Shown: positions 34,532 through 44,416 of the stretch, one piece after another
Position numbering within the stretch: position 1 is the stretch's first letter
How the letters are laid out: every line of letters starts with the position of its first letter
Assembly (NCBI RefSeq): GCF_008974265.1
Contig: NZ_BKZW01000001.1
Location: 868,001-932,000 of the forward strand
Reading direction: 5' to 3'
DNA length: 64,000 nucleotides
DNA from: Dictyobacter vulcani
Lineage (GTDB): Bacteria; Chloroflexota; Ktedonobacteria; Ktedonobacterales; Ktedonobacteraceae
The notes under the pieces: model-generated
What the model saw: only the letters and a program-made list of their open reading frames with translations
Told to the model about the DNA's origin: nothing
The model's database searches: none
Position numbers and translations under genes: made by a program

Positions 34532-34995
34532 CTATGAGAGACATTGACGACCACTCAGATAATCCTTAAGCATGTGTTCACAATCAAAGGCCATGTGGCC
34601 TAGAACGGACTCAGGTGCCATCCAGCAGGCCTTCCCTTCACCAGAACTGTGTTCGGCTCCGCCCTGAATATGTCCACGATAAGCAATTGAGACCGCTCGA
34701 AAGCGTGGATCGCGATCCACCGATGAATAAATACCTACTAATCCTGTAATCCCAACATCATAGCCTGTCTCCTCATTAGCTTCCCGACAGACACACTCTT
34801 CAAGTGTTTCTTTATAACGTACAATTCCCCGGGAATGGTATATCCCAGTCCATCGCTGCGATCTACCAGCAAAATTTTGCCATCTTTTTCTACAATGACG
34901 CAGGCACTAAGGATCGGAGAAATCTGGCCTAAGGTCAAAAGAGCGATGAGTCGAAAAATAATACCAGCCAGAAGACCTTTAATCTTCTCTTTCAT
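34532..34995 (-). CDS. Nudix hydrolase, frameshifted
   Basis: The two frames together make a 154-residue Nudix hydrolase once one base is added. The break is in the C/G run at 34827-34830, inside the Nudix box: restoring one G gives PGGIVRYKETLEECVCRE followed by ANEETGYDVG, matching G-x5-E-x7-R-E-x2-E-E-x-G. As written the box is destroyed. The N-terminus has a hydrophobic stretch (GIIFRLIALLTLGQISPIL) that could be a membrane anchor or a buried helix. Start at 34995 follows GAGGATATGC and overlaps the end of the mrp gene by 17 bases, so the two are co-translated. Substrate unknown. Confidence 0.8.
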
Positions 34996-35879
34996 GCATA
35001 TCCTCTTCTTTATCTGGCGCTGCTGTTGTATGTTGATCGACGCTTTGTGATTTTCTTGCCGCAAGCTGCTGGACTACTTGCACAGCAACTTGCTCAAATG
35101 CCAGGGCCACCGGAGAATCCGCCAGACTAACAACGATCGGATATCCTTTATCTCCATTGGTGACTGCAACAGGATCTAAGGGGATGCGTCCCAGACAGGG
35201 CAACTCATCTAATTGGTGCCGGTGTTCATGACTCTCAGGAAAAATAGCAACCGCCTGACCGCAATGAGGACAAACAAAACCATCCATATTCTGTACCACA
35301 CCCAGTACAGGAACATTGGCACGCTGAAACATCGTGACCGCTTTCGCCGTATCAATACGAGCAATCTCCTGGGCGTGGTCACCAGGATAGCCCCCGCCAG
35401 CGCTATCTCACGACATAACGTAGCCTGCGGCTCACTGGTACCCGGAGGCAGATCGATAATCAGATAATCGAGTTCTCCCCAGTTCACGGAATAGAGCAGC
35501 TGCCGTATCAACAACCCCAATGCGTCCGGCATGGGCGCAACAGCCTGTTCTTCGCCAATAAAAAAACCCACCGACATAATTTTGATGCCATAACGCAGCA
35601 ATGGAGGAATCTTTTTCTCAGATGCCAGATCTTTGCGCTCTGCCAGCGGTAAAACCGCCTCTGATTTTGCATCTGCGCGTTTACGGACACCCACCATCAT
35701 CGGAATGCTAGGCCCATAGGCATCTCCATCCAGCAAGCCAACACGAGCCCCCTGTCGGGCAAGCGATACCGCCAGATTCACACTTACCGTCGACTTGCCA
35801 ACGCCCCTTTGCCACTGCCCACAACAAGAACAGCACCAATATGTTCTAATTGTTCGCTTCGCATCTGATGACTCATCAT
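34979..35879 (-). CDS. Mrp/NBP35 family iron-sulfur carrier ATPase, frameshifted twice
   Basis: A 300-residue ParA-like P-loop ATPase (Mrp/ApbC) when two bases are restored. In the C-run 35804-35807 one base restored gives GSGKGGVGKST (Walker A), and at 35371-35373 one base restored rejoins the TTPQEIARID segment. The metal-binding CPHCG of the family is in the C-terminal part (VCPHCGQ), along with the NMxGFVC motif. Mrp proteins carry [4Fe-4S] clusters to target enzymes. The start uses GGGGAGGG just before tandem ATGs (35879 or 35876). The first break lies in the nucleotide-binding loop, so as written no active protein could be made. Confidence 0.85.
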
Positions 35880-35898
35880 CCCTCCCCAAAAAATACAA

Positions 35899-36220
35899 AT
35901 ACCCTGTCTGTACAAATCAGTATAAAAGTAATTTATGCATTTGACAAGCTCTCGCAGTGAAAAATTTGTATTTTAAGTAAAGGACAGGTTTCCATCAGAT
36001 CAATTTAAAGCTAGAATAGTGAAAAACAGAAATAGCAAACTCCAATCCACATATGAGTAGGTAGCGCCACACAAGAAGCCATCTTTAGCGGCTGGATGTC
36101 AATGGAATTTTTTGTTTGTAGATCAACTAACTATAGGAAGGGGTCGCGCAATACTATATAATAATGGAAAGAATAGTGAAAGTTACCTGGCTATATCATT
36201 GATATACTTGAGGAAGTACC
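35899..36220. other. About 320-bp intergenic region
   Basis: No gene found. A TTGACA near 35940 without a clear -10 at the right distance is the only promoter-like feature. The region separates divergent genes. Confidence 0.35.
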
Positions 36221-36721
36221 ATGTCCAATATAAATCAACCCCATATTCCAGAGCTGGAACCTGGACAAATCATACCAGCCTTCAATCTGGCTGGAGCAGA
36301 TGGTATGCCCCATAGTCCATGGGATTATAAGCAGAGAATGCACCTGGTGATTCTCCTGCTACAACACTCATCCTCTGCCGATGAGCGGAAACTATTACAG
36401 GATTATGCACGATCCTATGCAGATTTTCGCGAAGAACAGTGCGCTCTGCTGGCAATTACGACTGATACCGTACTGGTGAACCTGGGGACACAAGAAGAAA
36501 TGCGTCTGCCCTTCCCATTGCTCTCAGACGTAGATGGAAAAGTTATTGCTCGCTATACACCATGGACAGCAGAAACCCATACATTAGCGCCAGCTATCGT
36601 GCTGGCAGATCGCTATAGCGCCCTCTATCAACGCTGGATAGCTGAAAAGCCAGGTGATCTGCCTGGCGTACAGGACCTGTTGGATAGTTTACAATATCTA
36701 AATAAGCTGTGCACTCCATAA
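36221..36721 (+). CDS. Peroxiredoxin/redoxin-fold protein lacking the peroxidatic cysteine
   Basis: A 166-residue protein with the AhpC/TSA thioredoxin-like fold: N-terminal PGQIIPAFNLAGADG, then strand LVILLLQH, then the helix that should carry PxxxTxxC but reads HSSSADERKLL. The only Cys are in REEQCALLAI and near the C-terminus (KLCTP), so the normal peroxidase chemistry is not possible. Later motifs (PFPLLSDVDGKVIARY) match the peroxiredoxin pattern, so it is a true relative rather than a chance match. It may be a redox-dead chaperone or binding protein. Start ATG 36221 follows GAGGAAG. Confidence 0.8.
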   Translation: MSNINQPHIPELEPGQIIPAFNLAGADGMPHSPWDYKQRMHLVILLLQHSSSADERKLLQDYARSYADFREEQCALLAITTDTVLVNLGTQEEMRLPFPLLSDVDGKVIARYTPWTAETHTLAPAIVLADRYSALYQRWIAEKPGDLPGVQDLLDSLQYLNKLCTP

Positions 36722-36834
36722 ATGGACCGTTCTTTATTCTAGAGGCGCCAGCACAGGCTAACTTCATCTGGCAATGCCAATGCACAGATGAAGTTAGCTA
36801 ACGACATCGTTTCCCCTGTCATGAAAGGATAGCT

Positions 36835-38070
36835 ATGACACAACACAATCCATCACAAACAACAGAATGGAATCTGGCAACCAGACTCGTCCATGGAGGC
36901 CGCAACAAACACGCAGCGCCTGCAGATGGTGGGAATCCAACTGTTCCACCCATCCATGCCAGTACGACATATGTGCATGAGAGTGTGGAGGCGCTGGATC
37001 AGGCGTTTAGTGGCAAGACATCTGCCGGTCAACCCTCCTATGTGTATGCTCGCCAGGGTAATCCAAATGCATATGGCTTTGAGAGCGCTATGGCTGATAT
37101 TGAAGGTGGCGTGGGAGCAGTGGCGTTTGGCTCTGGTATGGCAGCCATGCATGCGGCTCTGCTGGCCGCTGGTCTGACTACAGGAACAAAGATCGTCGCC
37201 TCACAAGATCTCTATGGTCCAACGATCACGCTGTTGCGTAAGTTATTTTCTACTATTGGGACACAATTACTGCTGGCCGATTTTTGCCAATCGGAGATCT
37301 ATGAGCTGCTACGCAACGAGGAACCAGACGTTATTTATGTCGAAACCGTCTCTAATCCCCTCACCAGAATCGTGGATCTGGATGCTATCAGTGCCGTTGC
37401 ACGAGAAATCGGGGCAGTCACAATTGTAGACAGCACCTTCAGCACACCCTATCTGACTCGACCGATTGAACATGGTTTTGATCTGGTTGTCCATAGCGCG
37501 ACGAAATATATCAGTGGACATGGCGATAGTACGGGCGGTGTTGTAATCAGTGCGAAAAATACACTTCTTAATCAGCTACGCGACTACAGCAATCTGCTGG
37601 GCGCTATGCTGAGTCCTTTTGAAGCCCATTTGATGCTACGCGGACTGCGTACCCTCTCCTTACGCATGGAGCGCCAGTGTAACAATGCGCTGGAAGTCGC
37701 CCGCTTCCTCCAACAGCATCCAGCTGTCGCGCGTGTACACTATCCGGGCTTGAGCGACTATCCATCCCACGAACTGGCCTGCAAGTTGATGGATCACCAG
37801 CAGTTTGGTGGACTACTGGCTTTTGAGCTCAAGGAGCAATCTCGCGAAGCAGCTTTTCGCTTTATGAATAAGCTGGATTTGTGTATTTCAGCTACTTCGC
37901 TGGGCGATGTCTTTACACTGGTCAGTTACCCTCCTATCTCCTCCCATCGCACATTAAATGCCACTGAACTCCACAAGATGGGTATCAGTGACGGTTGCGT
38001 GCGCTTATCGGTTGGTATTGAGGATAGCAAAGATATTATCCAGGATCTGGATCAGGCACTGAACGGCTAA
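36835..38070 (+). CDS. Cystathionine gamma-synthase / methionine gamma-lyase family PLP enzyme
   Basis: A 411-residue fold-type I PLP enzyme of sulfur amino acid metabolism. PLP-binding Lys in HSATKYISGHGDSTGG, and the family's phosphate-binding pattern FGSGMAAMHAAL and the N-terminal YARQGNPN, are intact. Length and motifs fit cystathionine gamma-synthase, cystathionine gamma/beta-lyase, O-acetylhomoserine sulfhydrylase or methionine gamma-lyase; the GDSTGG form and the SATSLGDVFTLVSYP signature lean to the gamma-lyase/synthase group. It starts after AAAGGATAGCT. No neighbouring sulfur genes help to decide. It is a single-gene unit with a strong terminator. Confidence 0.92.
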   Translation: MTQHNPSQTTEWNLATRLVHGGRNKHAAPADGGNPTVPPIHASTTYVHESVEALDQAFSGKTSAGQPSYVYARQGNPNAYGFESAMADIEGGVGAVAFGSGMAAMHAALLAAGLTTGTKIVASQDLYGPTITLLRKLFSTIGTQLLLADFCQSEIYELLRNEEPDVIYVETVSNPLTRIVDLDAISAVAREIGAVTIVDSTFSTPYLTRPIEHGFDLVVHSATKYISGHGDSTGGVVISAKNTLLNQLRDYSNLLGAMLSPFEAHLMLRGLRTLSLRMERQCNNALEVARFLQQHPAVARVHYPGLSDYPSHELACKLMDHQQFGGLLAFELKEQSREAAFRFMNKLDLCISATSLGDVFTLVSYPPISSHRTLNATELHKMGISDGCVRLSVGIEDSKDIIQDLDQALNG

Positions 38071-38074
38071 ATAG

Positions 38075-38118
38075 ACAAAAAGAAGCAGGCTCGTTACTTA
38101 CTGCCTGCTTCTTTTTGT
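38075..38118 (+). terminator. Rho-independent terminator after the cystathionine-type gene
   Basis: A perfect 16-bp stem ACAAAAAGAAGCAGGC / GCCTGCTTCTTTTTGT with a 12-base loop; the last T-rich part of the stem gives the U-tract. Confidence 0.85.
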
Positions 38119-38221
38119 TATGGCTACTGAAAAGGCAAGATTCGCCAGAAACATACGTTATGCCAGAAGAAAATGATTGCTGGTAAAAATGGAGATAGAT
38201 GCGACCTCGCCCCTTATATAG

Positions 38222-39220
38222 CTACTTGGTATGTCGGATATATTTGCCAGGAATCAAATCCTCACCATCGCCACCCGCAGAAGAGGCCATAACATTTAAT
38301 CCTTCTGTTTTAGGATTAACTAGCAATTCGTTGTTTACCGAGCGCACGCCCTCAAAGCTACGTGCGATCTCCTCAGCCGCAGCCTTCTGCTGAGCCGTAC
38401 GGACAGTTCCACTCAAGCGGACAGAGCCCAGACGCGGATACACACCGACCGGCAGGTCTCGGGTGCGCTCATCACGTCCGAGAGCCATGGCCAGATTAGC
38501 AGCCAGCTCGTCATCACCAACCAGGCGATTCTTGATCTCAAGTAATCCCTGGACACCTGAAGCCTGATCCTCAACCATATCACCACGCAAAGAGCTGGAG
38601 ATATTCCCATCCAGATACAACACACTATCCAGCACCCGGACTCTCATACCAGGAAAATCAACATGAATCGGAGCCATATCAAAAAGGACAGATTCAACCT
38701 CGCGCTGTAAATCTTCATCTGTGCGGTATGCAGCTAATGTCTGGAAAACGGGTTCGGGCACATTCGTAGAGATTACGCCAGCATCCACTTTAGTGATATA
38801 TTCTGGGCGCAGCAAAAGATCTTGATTGGCCCTGAGCGAACGAGCAACTACATAGGCCAGTTCGCCACTTTGAGGATATACTGCCACTAACTTCAATGTA
38901 CCACGTGAATTCGAGCCAGTTTCCTGAACACTACTGCGAGCATCCAATAGTACACCAGTTGCCTGCGTTGGGGATGCGGTTAGCTCATCACAGGTCAGCG
39001 AAAGAACTACACCATTACCTGAAGCTGCAGTTACAGCAGAAAAAGGTACATACACAGTTTTCTTCAAAAAGCGACCAACTTTCACACCCAGTGAAACGAT
39101 GCGCCGCGAATTGGGATCTACTCCCAGATGGGAAAGCGTACCATCTTCTCCATCAGTACAAAATACTTTACCTCCGAAATGGAATGTCTCCATCTCAGAA
39201 ATGCGAGCTAATTTCTCCAT
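38222..39220 (-). CDS. PRC-barrel and BON domain protein
   Basis: A 332-residue soluble protein. The N-terminal half has two beta-barrel-like units (about residues 10-85 and 95-170) with the PRC-barrel pattern (FHFGGKVFCTDGEDG then GRFLKKTVYVPFSAV). The C-terminal half holds two BON-like domains (about 180-245 and 250-320) marked by VRVLDSVLYLDGNIS and PRLGSVRLSGTVRTAQQK. BON domains bind membranes or phospholipids and PRC barrels bind RNA or protein, so a structural or stress role near the membrane is likely, but nothing in the neighbourhood shows which. It is a single gene. Confidence 0.82.
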   Translation of the reverse strand: MEKLARISEMETFHFGGKVFCTDGEDGTLSHLGVDPNSRRIVSLGVKVGRFLKKTVYVPFSAVTAASGNGVVLSLTCDELTASPTQATGVLLDARSSVQETGSNSRGTLKLVAVYPQSGELAYVVARSLRANQDLLLRPEYITKVDAGVISTNVPEPVFQTLAAYRTDEDLQREVESVLFDMAPIHVDFPGMRVRVLDSVLYLDGNISSSLRGDMVEDQASGVQGLLEIKNRLVGDDELAANLAMALGRDERTRDLPVGVYPRLGSVRLSGTVRTAQQKAAAEEIARSFEGVRSVNNELLVNPKTEGLNVMASSAGGDGEDLIPGKYIRHTK

Positions 39221-39402
39221 CTAAAATCTAACCTCATCTTAATTATGCAACCAGGACAGCCTGAAACAGACTATATCGTTATACTAGTGTGAGTGTAGCA
39301 CCTTCTACTCGTGAATGACAAGAGACTTTACTGCTGGCCGATGGCTGATGTATACATATATTACGTACTGGTTAAAAAAAGAATGACAGAGGTCTATTTT
39401 GC

Positions 39403-39441
39403 ATATACGGGCAGGCTCATTCATCAAGCCTGCCCGTATAT
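39403..39441 (-). terminator. Hairpin after the DUF4126 gene
   Basis: ATATACGGGCAGGCT pairs perfectly with AGCCTGCCCGTATAT across a 9-base loop. Read on the minus strand the stem is followed by GCAAAAT, a weak tail. Confidence 0.55.
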
Positions 39442-39471
39442 TTTGAACATGGGAGATGTGGAGGAAGCAAT

Positions 39472-40101
39472 TTAGTTCCGTCTCGATGAGCTTTGCTGAA
39501 GTGGAGTAGTAACGCCCGCCCGATTGGTTCTTGCCTGACGCCACTTACGAAAACGACGGACAATTTTTGGGGCCAGGATCAGAAAGATGACAATAAAAAT
39601 GGCAACGGCTACAAGCATGACATACGGAGCCACAAAAGAAAGCAACACACTCAAGATCATCACAATATCTTCACCAATACTCAATCCCGTGTTCAAAAAA
39701 CCGGCGGTAGTTGCGGTAGAAGTCACGCGTGTGGTGGCTTTGGTAGTATGGGTGACACCAGCGATACTCGCACCCACCGCCAGGGTTACGGCCAGCAACC
39801 ATTTACTATCCATCATCTGATTACCGGCCGCCGCTGCGACAAGGGCACCTGTGATAGGACGAATAATGGTATGAATGGTATCCCAGACATGATCAACGCC
39901 TGGAATCTTATCGGCAACCAGATCAGCCACCGCCAGAATCCCCATCACCACCATAAACCAGGGCTGTGTAATAAAGGAAAAGTTTGAATTGACATGAAAA
40001 TTTCCAGGAAAAAAGTGCGCTGCTAATGCTAATGAGAGCAAAGGAAGATATGCATTAATACCAGATGCAAAAGCGAGACCTAAGGATGTCCCTATATCCA
40101 T
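39472..40101 (-). CDS. DUF4126 membrane protein
   Basis: A 209-residue inner-membrane protein of the DUF4126 family with about five hydrophobic spans (near residues 5-30, 45-65, 85-105, 110-125, 150-185). Family landmarks are GLAFASGINAYLPLL at the N-terminus and the loop DLVADKIPGVDHVWDTIH. A basic tail (FRKWRQARTNRAG) ends the protein. Function unknown. It is separated from the GH1 gene by 120 bases on the same strand, so it may be read with it. Confidence 0.85.
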   Translation of the reverse strand: MDIGTSLGLAFASGINAYLPLLSLALAAHFFPGNFHVNSNFSFITQPWFMVVMGILAVADLVADKIPGVDHVWDTIHTIIRPITGALVAAAAGNQMMDSKWLLAVTLAVGASIAGVTHTTKATTRVTSTATTAGFLNTGLSIGEDIVMILSVLLSFVAPYVMLVAVAIFIVIFLILAPKIVRRFRKWRQARTNRAGVTTPLQQSSSRRN

Positions 40102-40223
40102 GCTTATATTTCTCCATACCCAATGAGATAAAAAAAGAGATTCACATCAGTTTGGGGTATTATTATCCCTTTACTATAAACGTAACGTGTCTTCTGAGAT
40201 CCAAACAACGCTCCAGAGAAGGT

Positions 40224-41606
40224 TCAAACATGAATCACTTTTCCCTGCAAACCGCTTTTCCCAAAGATAGATTCCCTGAGTTCGGGAGCATAGCGCTCAA
40301 CAATAGCTTCGGTGATCGCATTCGCCTGACAGATCTCGCCGAACATACTGGCGCTACGGCGAGGTATGCGCCGTTGGGTGATAGGATCAAGCTCGATCAG
40401 GCCAAAACGGACATACCAACCATCGTTCCATTCAAAATTATCTACCAATGTCCAATGAAAATAGCCACGCACCGGTATCCCATCCTGACTAGCGCGCTGC
40501 AAAACAGCCAGATGCGCCAGCAGAGCCGCGGGCCGAAAATCATCGCGCCGATCACTGAAACCATTTTCAGTAATATAGAACGGTTTATTTCCTCGTGTCC
40601 GTTGATAGATCGATTTTAAGACCCGATAGAGCCCCCAGGGATATATTTCGCCAAAGCCATCATTAATACCCTCATCATTACGAGGCACATTTGACCGTAC
40701 AACTCTGCGTCCAAAGCCTTCACCAGGGAGCAAAGGATCAAAACGCACCATCTCACGGGTGTAATAATTGACACCGTGATAATCGCGTGTACCAGCAACA
40801 TGCGTGAGCGGCGGTACGACCTGTCCCACAGGAAAGGTCAGGCGACCTGTTTCTGCGGCCTGCAAAGCCGACCAGGTAAACATGCTTTCCTGCAGTGAGG
40901 CCGCACTTCTATCTAACGGCGACAACGCGTTGAGAGGATCAAACAGACGATAATGCAGACAATAGCCAATCAAAGCTTCTGGTTGAAGGTTGCGAATTGC
41001 ATAGAAAGCTTCAACATGCGCCTGCATAAGATTGCGCAGCACCACAAAGGTACGGAGCAGATCTTTTTCGCCAGGGGGAAAAATACCCCTCAAATACCCT
41101 TGAAAGGCATATACATTTGGTTCATTAATCGTAATCCAGAAAGAGCAAACATCCTGCAAGGTCGCAACCACATGTTCAACATAGCGCACAAACAAGCGGA
41201 TATTCTCGGCCTCCGCAAAGCCCCCGCGCTCGGTAAACCAGAGAGGATCGGTAAAATGATGCAGGGTTACGACTGGCGTCATGCGCAGGCGACGCAAATC
41301 CAGTAGCATAGCACGATAACGCTCCAGCGCTGTATCATCCCAGCGACCTTCTTCTGGCTCAATACGGCTCCATTCCAGACTTAGGCGTAATGCATTATTC
41401 TCCATCTGCTCAGCCAGCAAAAAATCATTCTCCGCATACTCCCACCAATCAGCCGCCTGACCACAGACATCACCACTGTGAATATGCCCTTGCTGTTCCC
41501 AAAGATACCATTGATTATTGGTATTCCCTCCCTCACATTGATAAGCAGCCGAGGCAGTGCCCCATAAAAATCCACGTGGAAAACGTAATATACGCTGTTG
41601 ACTCAT
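40224..41606 (-). CDS. Beta-glucosidase / 6-phospho-beta-glycosidase, GH1 family
   Basis: A 460-residue cytosolic GH1 (beta/alpha)8 enzyme. The acid/base Glu is in WITINEPNVYAF and the nucleophile Glu in FYITENGFSD. The N-terminal GH1 motif FPRGFLWGTASAAYQ-E is present. The start at 41606 (GGAG 8 bases upstream) is preferred to 41675, which would add 23 residues with no family match. It most likely hydrolyses cello-oligosaccharides or other beta-glucosides; the residues that distinguish a 6-phospho-enzyme cannot be read here with certainty. No sugar transporter is next to it. Confidence 0.93.
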   Translation of the reverse strand: MSQQRILRFPRGFLWGTASAAYQCEGGNTNNQWYLWEQQGHIHSGDVCGQAADWWEYAENDFLLAEQMENNALRLSLEWSRIEPEEGRWDDTALERYRAMLLDLRRLRMTPVVTLHHFTDPLWFTERGGFAEAENIRLFVRYVEHVVATLQDVCSFWITINEPNVYAFQGYLRGIFPPGEKDLLRTFVVLRNLMQAHVEAFYAIRNLQPEALIGYCLHYRLFDPLNALSPLDRSAASLQESMFTWSALQAAETGRLTFPVGQVVPPLTHVAGTRDYHGVNYYTREMVRFDPLLPGEGFGRRVVRSNVPRNDEGINDGFGEIYPWGLYRVLKSIYQRTRGNKPFYITENGFSDRRDDFRPAALLAHLAVLQRASQDGIPVRGYFHWTLVDNFEWNDGWYVRFGLIELDPITQRRIPRRSASMFGEICQANAITEAIVERYAPELRESIFGKSGLQGKVIHV

Positions 41607-41744
41607 CCCATAAGCTCCATAGATTCTCCATGACAGTGTGGTCCCGCCAATAGCAATCTGAACACAGTCAAGCACAATTGCTGACCCGGTGGCTATAACA
41701 GGATACTTATAATTGTAACACGAACGGCAGGAAATTCAGGATGA

Positions 41745-41788
41745 GACAACAAAAACCGAACCTCCGAAGAGATCCGGTTTTTGTTGTC
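41745..41788 (-). terminator. Terminator of NuoG/GltD copy 1
   Basis: GACAACAAAAACCG / CGGTTTTTGTTGTC, a 14-bp stem. The T-rich arm ends the minus-strand transcript. The same structure with one changed base occurs at 44360-44403. Confidence 0.85.
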
Positions 41789-41801
41789 TTCTTTGTGCGG
41801 A

Positions 41802-44209
41802 TTAGTCGCGGATCGAGCGAGCAGGCAATGGACGCACCAGCGGGCTCATGACCGGCAGGTCTTTCTTGCCACGTGGTAAGCGCTGACGCACCAGATAGTT
41901 TGGTGCATTGGCCAGGTCGTTCTTCTCCAGCGTCACATCTTCGCCAAAGCGGTTGAAGAAGGAGAGCTCAAAGTTCGGGGTCTCACCCAGCGCACCGTGA
42001 GGGCACACCTCGACGCAGTCGCCGCAGAAGATACAGCGATCCAACGCGAAGGAGTAGCGTGAGAGCGAACGCTCAGCCATCATCAACGAACCGGTTGGGC
42101 AGACCTGCACACAGGCGCCACAGGAAACGCAGTCGGTATCATGCAGGCTGACATTGAAGGGAGTCGAGACAATCGTATTAAATCCCTTACCAAACATACC
42201 GTAGCAGTCGGGTCCAATCACATCGTGACAGACACGCACGCACTGGGTACAGTTGATGCACTTGTTGGGATCGCGCAGGATAAAGCTGTGCGAAAGATCC
42301 GTGTCATAATCATGATAATCGCTGGGCTCACCATCATGGAAGCGGTTGTCGGCCAGACCATGCTCGATACTGTACTTCTGCAGATCACACTGACCGGCAG
42401 CCGGACAGGCACACTGCAGACAGCGAGCCGCCTCACGCTGAGCCTGCTCTTTCAAGTAACCCATCTCGATCAGAGCAAAGCTCTTCTCGCGCTTCTCATA
42501 TGGCAGCATCGGCATCTTGACTTTGGGCTCAACTGGCTTGTACGGCACGATGTCGAACAGGTCAGGACGGCGCTCCTCAAGCTCCAGGCGGCGTGCCACC
42601 TCACTCATATCCTCACCCATCAGATAGGAATGGATTGAGCGCGCACCCAATTTACCTTGCGCCACACTCTCAATAATTGTACTGGCCCCTATCTGGCAGT
42701 CACCACCAGCAAAAACACCCTCGCGGTCTGACATGAAGTTATGCGGATTGGTCTGGATCGTCTTCCATTTGGTCCATTTGACGCCGGAAGCATCATCAAG
42801 CACTTTGGTATCCACAGCCTGGCCAACCGCTGGTATCACCGTGTCACAGGCAATAGTAAATTCAGAACCTGGGATAGGAACTGGCCTACGACGCCCACTG
42901 GCATCGGGCTCTCCCTGCTTAGTCCGCTGATACTCGATACCAACAACCTTACCATTCTCTTCCAGAATCCGCTGCTGGGCAGATCGCACCTGTAAGTGTG
43001 TCCCCTCAGCGATACCATCCTCAATCTCCTCGGCAGTAGCGGTCATATCAGCACGCGTACGATAATATGTGGTGTGAACAGTTGCACCCAGGCGCAACGA
43101 AGTACGCGTGCAATCAAAAGTGGTAAAACCACCACCAATCACCACGACCTCATCCCCTTCTTTCACAGGAACTGGCTTACCCTCAACTTTATCGTACAGG
43201 AAGCGGATAGCGTTGACCACCCCCTCGGCATCCTCACCCGGCACACGCATCGACTTACTGGTCCAACAACCAATGGCCAGATAGACAGCATCAAATCCCT
43301 GCGCGAATAGATCATTAAGCTCAAAATCGCGGCCCATCTTGACATTGCTCTGCAGGTCTACACCAAGCTGCCAGACCTGGTCAAGCTCACGATCCATCAT
43401 ATCCTTAGGCAAACGATATTCAGGAATACCATAACGCAACATACCACCGGCCTGTGGCTGCATATCGAAAACCTTGCAGTAATGACCACGCAAGGCCAGA
43501 TAATATGCACACGAAAGACCTGCAGGGCCCGCACCAACAATAGCGACTTTTTTACCCGTCGGAGGATCCTGCACATACGGCAGCGGAGCATCCAGCAGAC
43601 AAGTTTCAGCGGCGTGGCCATGCATACGGCAGATGGCAATCTCTTCGTCCACCAGCGTACGGCGGCAAGCCTGCTGACAGGGAGCGGGACAGGTTAAACC
43701 CAGGATATAGGGAAAAGGTAGGACCTCTTTGACCAGGCGGGCCGCTTCCTTCATCTCACCCTGAGCGATCAGTTCCAGGTAACCCGGTATATCGATATGT
43801 GTCGGACAATCGACCTGACAGGGAGGCTGGCAGTAAGCATTATGGTCTGAGAGCATCAGCTCCAGGTTGGTGCGGCGTAAATGGAATAGGTCATCGGAAG
43901 TAGTGGTTACACGCATACCAGGGGAAACGGGGTGTTACAAGAGGGCAAGGGTCGCTCAATGCCGTCGATATGTACCAGGCACATCCGGCAAGCCGAGGTC
44001 GGCTCCAGCTTCTCATCATTGCACAAATTTGGGATATCCGAAATCCCGTTGTCAATGGCCACGCTCAAAATTGTCTGTCCCTCATACGCCATCAACATCC
44101 TACCATCGATGTTGACTGCAAAACCAGGGTGCCCCAGTTCATTTCGCGTTATTGGACTGGAAAATTCTTGAGACGTGAGAGAGAACGTATCGCGTGTTAC
44201 GATCGTCAT
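41802..44209 (-). CDS. NuoG N-terminus/GltD-like FAD oxidoreductase/ferredoxin fusion, copy 1 (frameshifted)
   Basis: An 802-residue fusion when one base is restored near 43925-43932 (TPVSPGM), the same length as copy 2. Order: [2Fe-2S] plant-type ferredoxin domain (NLCNDE...ACRMCLVH...SCNTP) and a HNAYCQPPCQVDCP cluster segment; then a glutamate-synthase small-subunit (GltD)-like FAD domain (GAGPAGLSCAYYLALRG) and an NAD(P)-site (VVVIGGGFTTFDCTR); then three C-terminal ferredoxin-type cluster motifs (CINCTQCVRVCHDV, CVSCGACVQVCPTG, CIFCGDCVEVCPHG). It would take electrons from NADPH or NADH into a cluster chain. As written, translation stops at residue 100. It lies in the orphan complex I arm operon, downstream of copy 2. 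Confidence 0.85.
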
Positions 44210-44359
44210 AGTTCTGCCTCTTTTTCGTAGTTCCTGAACAGTAGGAACGACTTCTTATGATGTACGTTTCATAGAATATATCTATCCTTATAGTACCTCA
44301 AACAACTAAAAACAACCAGGGAATAGGAGATTTTTCGCTATTTAAGTGCAAAAAAAGAA

Positions 44360-44403
44360 GACAACAAAAACCGAACCTCAGAAGAGATCCGGTTTTTGTT
44401 GTC
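44360..44403 (-). terminator. Terminator of NuoG/GltD copy 2
   Basis: Same 14-bp stem as at 41745 (one base different in the loop). It separates the two copies, so copy 1 needs either read-through or its own promoter in the 150 bases upstream of 44209. Confidence 0.8.
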
Positions 44404-44416
44404 TTCTTTGTGCGGA

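Noticed and set aside
40065..40619. A 184-residue plus-strand frame over the 3' end of the GH1 gene
   Set aside because: It is antisense to GH1, whose catalytic motifs and length are secure.
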